Origin: Robiginitalea sediminis
Lineage (GTDB): Bacteria > Bacteroidota > Bacteroidia > Flavobacteriales > Flavobacteriaceae
DNA length: 49,522 nucleotides
Direction of reading: 5' to 3'
NCBI RefSeq assembly: GCF_002198115.1
Contig: NZ_NGNR01000003.1
Coordinates: forward strand, 193,945 to 243,466
Numbering within the stretch: position 1 is the first letter of the stretch; every line of letters begins with the position of its first letter. Below, piece by piece: positions 46,093 to 49,522 of this stretch. The notes under the pieces are model-generated. The model was not told the origin of the DNA, did not search any database, and saw nothing but the letters and a program-made list of their open reading frames with translations. Position numbers and translations under genes: made by a program.

Positions 46093-46707
46093 ATGGAAAA
46101 GCGACTTTCTTTTCTCTCCCATGAACTTTCCGACCGGCTTTTTGCCGAAGGCCAGCGCGCCGAGGTAGCCAAGGGCACAGAACTCCTCAGGGAAGGCCAG
46201 TATGTAAAGGTTGTCCCCATTGTCCTGGAAGGCCTGGTCAAGGTCTATACCCGGAATGAAGACCGGGAGTTGCTGCTTTATTACATAGAACCCCACCAGA
46301 GCTGTATCATGTCGTTTTCCGCTGTCCTCGGGACGGAACCCAGCCGGATTTTTGCCGTTGCGGAAGAAGACAGCGAGCTGTTGCTGATCCCTTCGGAAAC
46401 CCTGCTGCCGGCCCTGGGGGAATATCCGGACCTGAACCGGTTGTTTTTCGATCAGTTCAAGTACCGGTACGGGGAATTGCTCAAGACCATCCACCATATC
46501 CTTTTCGACAAACTGGACGTCCGCCTGCGGGAGCACCTGGTGCGAAAAGCCCGCTTACTGGACACCGAGGAGTTGGCCGTATCCCATCAGCAATTGGCCG
46601 ATGAACTGGGCACCGTGCGGGAGGTTATTAGCCGGACCATGAAAAAATTGGAAGCCGAGGGAGCCGTGGCCCAAACCGGCCAACGCATCCGGATTCTGAA
46701 AAAGTGA
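46093..46707 (+). CDS. Crp/Fnr family transcriptional regulator
   Basis: 204 residues from the ATG at 46093; an in-frame ATG at 46039 adds 18 residues, and a -7-like TACCTTCA at 46059 between them supports 46093. Cyclic-nucleotide-binding fold at about 10-110. The helix-turn-helix recognition segment T-V-R-E-V-I-S-R (174-181) keeps the Arg-Glu-x-x-x-Arg that contacts GTGA half-sites in CRP. It has no [4Fe-4S] cysteine cluster (one Cys, 71), so it is not FNR-type oxygen sensing by a cluster. Flanked on both sides by DUF2892 genes. Confidence 0.88.
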   Translation: MEKRLSFLSHELSDRLFAEGQRAEVAKGTELLREGQYVKVVPIVLEGLVKVYTRNEDRELLLYYIEPHQSCIMSFSAVLGTEPSRIFAVAEEDSELLLIPSETLLPALGEYPDLNRLFFDQFKYRYGELLKTIHHILFDKLDVRLREHLVRKARLLDTEELAVSHQQLADELGTVREVISRTMKKLEAEGAVAQTGQRIRILKK

Positions 46708-46718
46708 CCTCAGTCACT
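46703..46718. promoter_or_regulatory. CRP-like operator candidate AGTGAC-N4-GTCACT
   Basis: A 16-bp palindrome containing GTGA-N6-TCAC, the CRP/FNR family core. It overlaps the stop codon of the Crp/Fnr gene and sits about 100 bp before the second DUF2892 gene. The recognition helix of the upstream regulator fits this core. Confidence 0.55.
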
Positions 46719-46812
46719 GCATACGCCATGGGCACTGTGTACATTTACCCCAGGGAAAGCCCGAAACCAACCGGGCACCTTTGGTCTAAGTGTCATTTAA
46801 AATAGATTTGAG

Positions 46813-47022
46813 ATGAAAAAGAATATGGGTTCTACCGATCGTATTGTTCGTTTTATTATCGCTGCCATCTTTGGGGTACTGTACTTTACCGGTACCGTGA
46901 GCGGAACGCTGGGGCTTGTCCTGCTAATATTGGCCGGCGTATTTGTGCTGACCAGCTTTATCAGCTTTTGCCCCCTGTACGCCCCATTTGGGATTAGTAC
47001 CTGCCCGGTAAAGAAGCAGTAA
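46813..47022 (+). CDS. DUF2892 (YgaP-like) small membrane protein, copy 2
   Basis: 69 residues with two helices (IVRFIIAAIFGVLYFTG; GLVLLILAGVFVLTSFISF) and C-P-L-Y-A-P-F-G-I-S-T-C. The N-terminus M-K-K-N-M-G and most of the chain match copy 1. It is closed by a terminator at 47045-47088. Expected to respond to the Crp/Fnr regulator (inference). Confidence 0.88.
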   Translation: MKKNMGSTDRIVRFIIAAIFGVLYFTGTVSGTLGLVLLILAGVFVLTSFISFCPLYAPFGISTCPVKKQ

Positions 47023-47044
47023 TACGCCCCATACCAGGAAAAAG

Positions 47045-47088
47045 ACGAGTTGCCTGGGCAATATGCCTGGATGCAACTCGTTTTTTTT
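47045..47088 (+). terminator. Terminator after DUF2892 copy 2
   Basis: ACGAGTTGC pairs with GCAACTCGT around a 19-base loop, followed by eight T. Confidence 0.85.
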
Positions 47089-47180
47089 CAAATAGTTATA
47101 TTTTTTTCCGGAGTTTTTCAAGTTCGGTTGTTTTATACCTGAATCATTACCCAAATCCAAATAGCTTAACAAACGCAGTT

Positions 47181-47873
47181 ATGAAAAAAGTAAGTATTCT
47201 GGGGCTTTTTGCGGCCCTGACCCTCTTGGCCAGTTGTTCCAAGGACGAATCCGAAGGCTCCATCCGCCTGAGGCTCCAGGCCGTAAACCCGCCTTCCGCT
47301 TCTGCCAAGGCCAATGAAAATGTTGTTTTTACCGACTTTAAGATCTCCATCCGCGATGTCGTCTTTAAGAACGATGACGACCCCTCCAGCAACCTCGATA
47401 CTGACGAAATCCAGTTTCGCGGCCCGTACCAGATCGACCTTTTAAACGAGGGGGATGCCCTTACCCAGACCATAGGGACCGCTCCGGTGCCAGACGGGAT
47501 GTACAAGGAACTCCGGTTTAAATTCCACAAGGACGAAGACCTCCCTGCAACCGATGACCTCTATGACAAGTCCATTTACATTGAGGGGACTATCGATGGC
47601 AAACCATTTGTCTTCTGGCACGATACCAGCGAGAACCTCGACGTGGGGCGCAGCACCGGCGTTCAGGTAACGGACGGGATGGTAGAGTTCACCGTAACCT
47701 TCGACATGTCACAATTCCTGAGCGCGCTCAACGCTATTGATCTGGCAACCGCTGTAGACGGCAATGAGGACGGTCTTATTGAGATTTACCCTAACGACCA
47801 GGACGGGAACCAGGAAATAGCCCAGGCCCTGAAGGAGAATATTAAGGCTACTGCGGATATTATCAACAAGTAG
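47181..47873 (+). CDS. DUF4382 lipoprotein
   Basis: 230 residues with a lipobox (LLASC, Cys19). The body has the DUF4382 pattern: S-I-R-L-R-L-Q-A-V-N, F-T-D-F-K-I-S-I-R-D-V, G-P-Y-Q-I-D-L-L, V-P-D-G-M-Y-K-E-L-R-F-K-F. The domain is a beta sandwich of surface lipoproteins in Bacteroidota with no known activity. Monocistronic, closed by a terminator. Confidence 0.88.
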   Translation: MKKVSILGLFAALTLLASCSKDESEGSIRLRLQAVNPPSASAKANENVVFTDFKISIRDVVFKNDDDPSSNLDTDEIQFRGPYQIDLLNEGDALTQTIGTAPVPDGMYKELRFKFHKDEDLPATDDLYDKSIYIEGTIDGKPFVFWHDTSENLDVGRSTGVQVTDGMVEFTVTFDMSQFLSALNAIDLATAVDGNEDGLIEIYPNDQDGNQEIAQALKENIKATADIINK

Positions 47874-47894
47874 GCTATACTCCGTTGTAGGACG

Positions 47895-47926
47895 AACCGG
47901 GGGGTCATGGACCTCCCGGTTTTTTT
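47895..47926 (+). terminator. Terminator after the DUF4382 gene
   Basis: AACCGGGGGGTC pairs with GACCTCCCGGTT (one G-U) around ATG, then a T run. Confidence 0.9.
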
Positions 47927-47929
47927 ATG

Positions 47930-48433
47930 TCAGTTTCTGCTATACCGGATGAGGTCGCCTTCCGAAATCCCCCACTTATCGGCCAACCCGGCTTTAATTT
48001 CAAGGACATATCGGACCGGGACCCCGGAGGAAATCCCGGCTTCGTCCAGGGGCTGCGCATTTTTTGCCACCGTAACAATTTCCAGCTCCTCATTCACAAA
48101 AAGGATGTCCAGGGGGAACAAGGTATTTTTCATATAGAAGGAATGCATGGCTTCGGTTTCGAAGACAAACCACATGGCCTGGGTGTCTTCCATGGACTCC
48201 CGGTACATGAGCCCGGTCTGGGTTTCATAGTCTGTTTCTGCGATTTCGATATCGAGGTCCGCCAGGACCGAATCGGTGCCTGCACGCAGGACCTGGAGCT
48301 CCCCTTCTTTGGTAAAGGAGATGGTTTCCGTTTTGATGGGGTTTTTCTTTTCCTCCTGGCACCCGGTTACCATAAGCAGAAGGAACGCCCCTAAAAGGGC
48401 CATCAGCAACCTTGAGTATCTCAAATCAGACAT
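47930..48433 (-). CDS. DUF192 lipoprotein
   Basis: 167 residues from the ATG at 48433, with a lipobox (MVTGC, Cys25). The DUF192 core is visible: I-A-E-T-D-Y-E-T-Q-T-G-L-M-Y-R, M-W-F-V-F, F-Y-M-K-N-T-L-F-P-L-D-I-L-F-V. It overlaps the end of lgt by 8 bp (ATGTCTGA), so translation is coupled. The family is widespread and poorly understood; some members are linked to protein processing or the envelope. Confidence 0.88.
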   Translation of the reverse strand: MSDLRYSRLLMALLGAFLLLMVTGCQEEKKNPIKTETISFTKEGELQVLRAGTDSVLADLDIEIAETDYETQTGLMYRESMEDTQAMWFVFETEAMHSFYMKNTLFPLDILFVNEELEIVTVAKNAQPLDEAGISSGVPVRYVLEIKAGLADKWGISEGDLIRYSRN

Positions 48434-49394
48434 TTTTGGGCTTTTTAACCATGAAATAAATGCCAAGCAGGATAAAGGGCAGGCTAAGCCATTGTCCTGT
48501 GGATAGCAGCCCCAGAGATTCTTCGAACCCCCCCTGGCTCTTCTTGACAAATTCCACCCCGAAGCGCACCGACCAGAGCAATACCAGGAAAAGACCGAAG
48601 AGGAAGCCGGGCCTGTTGCCCATGCCTTTTTTGTTGTAAAGCCAATACAGGAGAAAAAACACCAGGACATAGAGGAAGCCCTCATAGAGCTGGGCAGGGT
48701 GCCGGAAGGGGATGGCCTCCAGGTATTGGGAGAACTGGGGGTCCCGTGCCAGGGCTTTGTAGGCGGCCGACGGGTCGTTCAGCCCCGTGATTTGCATGGC
48801 GCGCCCTGCAGGCATATCGTCCGAATCCCGGACAAAGCGGGTAGCCAGAAAGAAGGAACCGTCTGTAACTTTCCCGTTGATCTCGGAATTGAAGAAATTA
48901 CCCAGTCGGACCATAAAGGCTCCAACGGATACAGGGATGACCAACCGGTCCAGGATCCAGAGCATACTGAATTCCTTGTATTTTCGGATGTACAGGTAAA
49001 TACCTATAATGATTCCTATAGCAGCCCCATGGGAGGCCAGGCCCAGGAAGCCTGTAAACTCGTATCCGTTGATAAGCCCGAAGAGGCTGCTCCCTGGCGA
49101 TTGCCGAATGGGTAGCAGGATTTCCACCAGGTGGTGGCCGTAGTAGTCCCAGTCATAAAAAAATACATGGCCCAGGCGGGCGCCTATCATGGTGGCCAGG
49201 ACCACGTAGATGAACAGGGCGTCCAGGTGTTCCCGGCTGCGTCCCTCCCGCTCGAACATGCGTTTCATCAGGTACCAGCCGGCAGCAAAGGCCAGAATCC
49301 ACAGGAGGTTGTAGTATTTCACCTGAAGGACCCCCAGGCTTAAAATAGTGTCGTCCGGATTCCATGTAAATCCCCAGAATAGCATAAGCGGCAT
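48426..49394 (-). CDS. lgt: Prolipoprotein diacylglyceryl transferase
   Basis: 322 residues with about seven membrane helices. Adds diacylglycerol to the lipobox cysteine of prelipoproteins, the first step in their maturation; this window alone encodes at least six. Signature region G-A-R-L-G-H-V-F-F-Y-D-W-D-Y near 72-85, and R-H-P-A-Q-L-Y-E near 232. An ATG at 49385 would give 319 residues. It lies just downstream of yidD on the same strand, the common flavobacterial order. Confidence 0.95.
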   Translation of the reverse strand: MPLMLFWGFTWNPDDTILSLGVLQVKYYNLLWILAFAAGWYLMKRMFEREGRSREHLDALFIYVVLATMIGARLGHVFFYDWDYYGHHLVEILLPIRQSPGSSLFGLINGYEFTGFLGLASHGAAIGIIIGIYLYIRKYKEFSMLWILDRLVIPVSVGAFMVRLGNFFNSEINGKVTDGSFFLATRFVRDSDDMPAGRAMQITGLNDPSAAYKALARDPQFSQYLEAIPFRHPAQLYEGFLYVLVFFLLYWLYNKKGMGNRPGFLFGLFLVLLWSVRFGVEFVKKSQGGFEESLGLLSTGQWLSLPFILLGIYFMVKKPKNV

Positions 49395-49490
49395 TTTTGG
49401 GCTAATATACTAAATCCGCAGCGCGCTGCAGGAGGATGAATAAAGGGTAGGGAGTGGATGCTACGCTGGCCGAGTTGTCATCCCTGTGGA

Positions 49491-49522
49491 TTAAGGTACC
49501 GGGTCGTAGCCGGATCCCCCCC
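49491..49522 (-). CDS. yidD: YidD membrane-insertion factor, last 10 codons (5' part outside window)
   Basis: Minus-strand codons at the window edge read G-G-S-G-Y-D-P-V-P and then TAA. This is the conserved end of YidD (W-G-G-x-G-Y-D-P-V-P), a small protein that aids insertion of membrane proteins with YidC. The gene starts outside the window, and its place ahead of lgt supports the call. Confidence 0.8.
   Translation of the reverse strand, partial: GGSGYDPVP

Noticed and set aside
46803-46810. TAGATTTG, a perfect -7 box before DUF2892 copy 2
   Set aside because: It lies only two bases from the start codon, which would require transcription to begin inside the gene.

Overview
The window looks like the chromosome of a high-GC marine flavobacterium (Bacteroidota, Flavobacteriaceae), most like Robiginitalea. 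Evidence for the group: a type IX secretion C-terminal sorting domain, GLPGLI and DUF2911 proteins, a fused SecDF, a metal-type KdsA, a tmRNA with the tag GESNYALAA, many Cys-lipobox lipoproteins, and -7 boxes of the Bacteroidota form TAnnTTTG ahead of kdsA, typA, gyrB, mdh and secDF. No rRNA, tRNA, transposase, phage or CRISPR array was seen. The genus is an inference from gene content and base composition.

Layout. 1-1044 is the end of a secreted thrombospondin type 3 repeat protein with near-identical 63-bp repeats. 1228-5266 is a tight four-gene envelope cassette: two related small exported proteins with paired cysteines, a GLPGLI protein and a large TonB-receptor-like barrel. 5279-11209 holds a lipoprotein, a six-helix membrane protein with a divergent M19-type dipeptidase, an AT-richer GH140-like glycosidase and a SMUG2-type DNA glycosylase. 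11435-11831 is tmRNA (minus strand). 11974-19665 has a saccharopine dehydrogenase-like enzyme, a membrane protein/winged-helix regulator pair, a secreted PHP phosphoesterase, two small genes, a transglutaminase-like DUF3857 protein that has lost its catalytic residues, kdsA and an outer-membrane protein. 19885-28172 has typA, a polyphosphate glucokinase-like ROK kinase, ftsE, and a large TPR protein paired with an outer-membrane barrel. 28317-32736 has a lipoprotein that fuses Ca-binding repeats to a diheme cytochrome, an OmpA-family protein and a lipoprotein amidohydrolase. 32787-43226 is mostly housekeeping: DUF2911, asnB, gyrB, a DUF6588-like protein, a small lipoprotein, mdh and secDF. 43278-45568 has two tandem paralogues of unknown function and a ModF-like double ABC ATPase. 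45696-47022 is a small-membrane-protein cluster around a Crp/Fnr regulator with a CRP-like palindrome. 47181-49522 has a DUF4382 lipoprotein, a DUF192 lipoprotein overlapping lgt, and the last codons of yidD.

Themes. Much of the window serves the cell envelope: export (secDF, yidD, T9SS cargo), lipoprotein maturation (lgt), LPS core (kdsA) and outer-membrane barrels. The best candidates for something undescribed are the 1228-5266 cassette, the repeat-cytochrome fusion at 28317, and the Crp/Fnr-DUF2892 cluster with its GTGA-N6-TCAC site. None is proven a new system by sequence alone.
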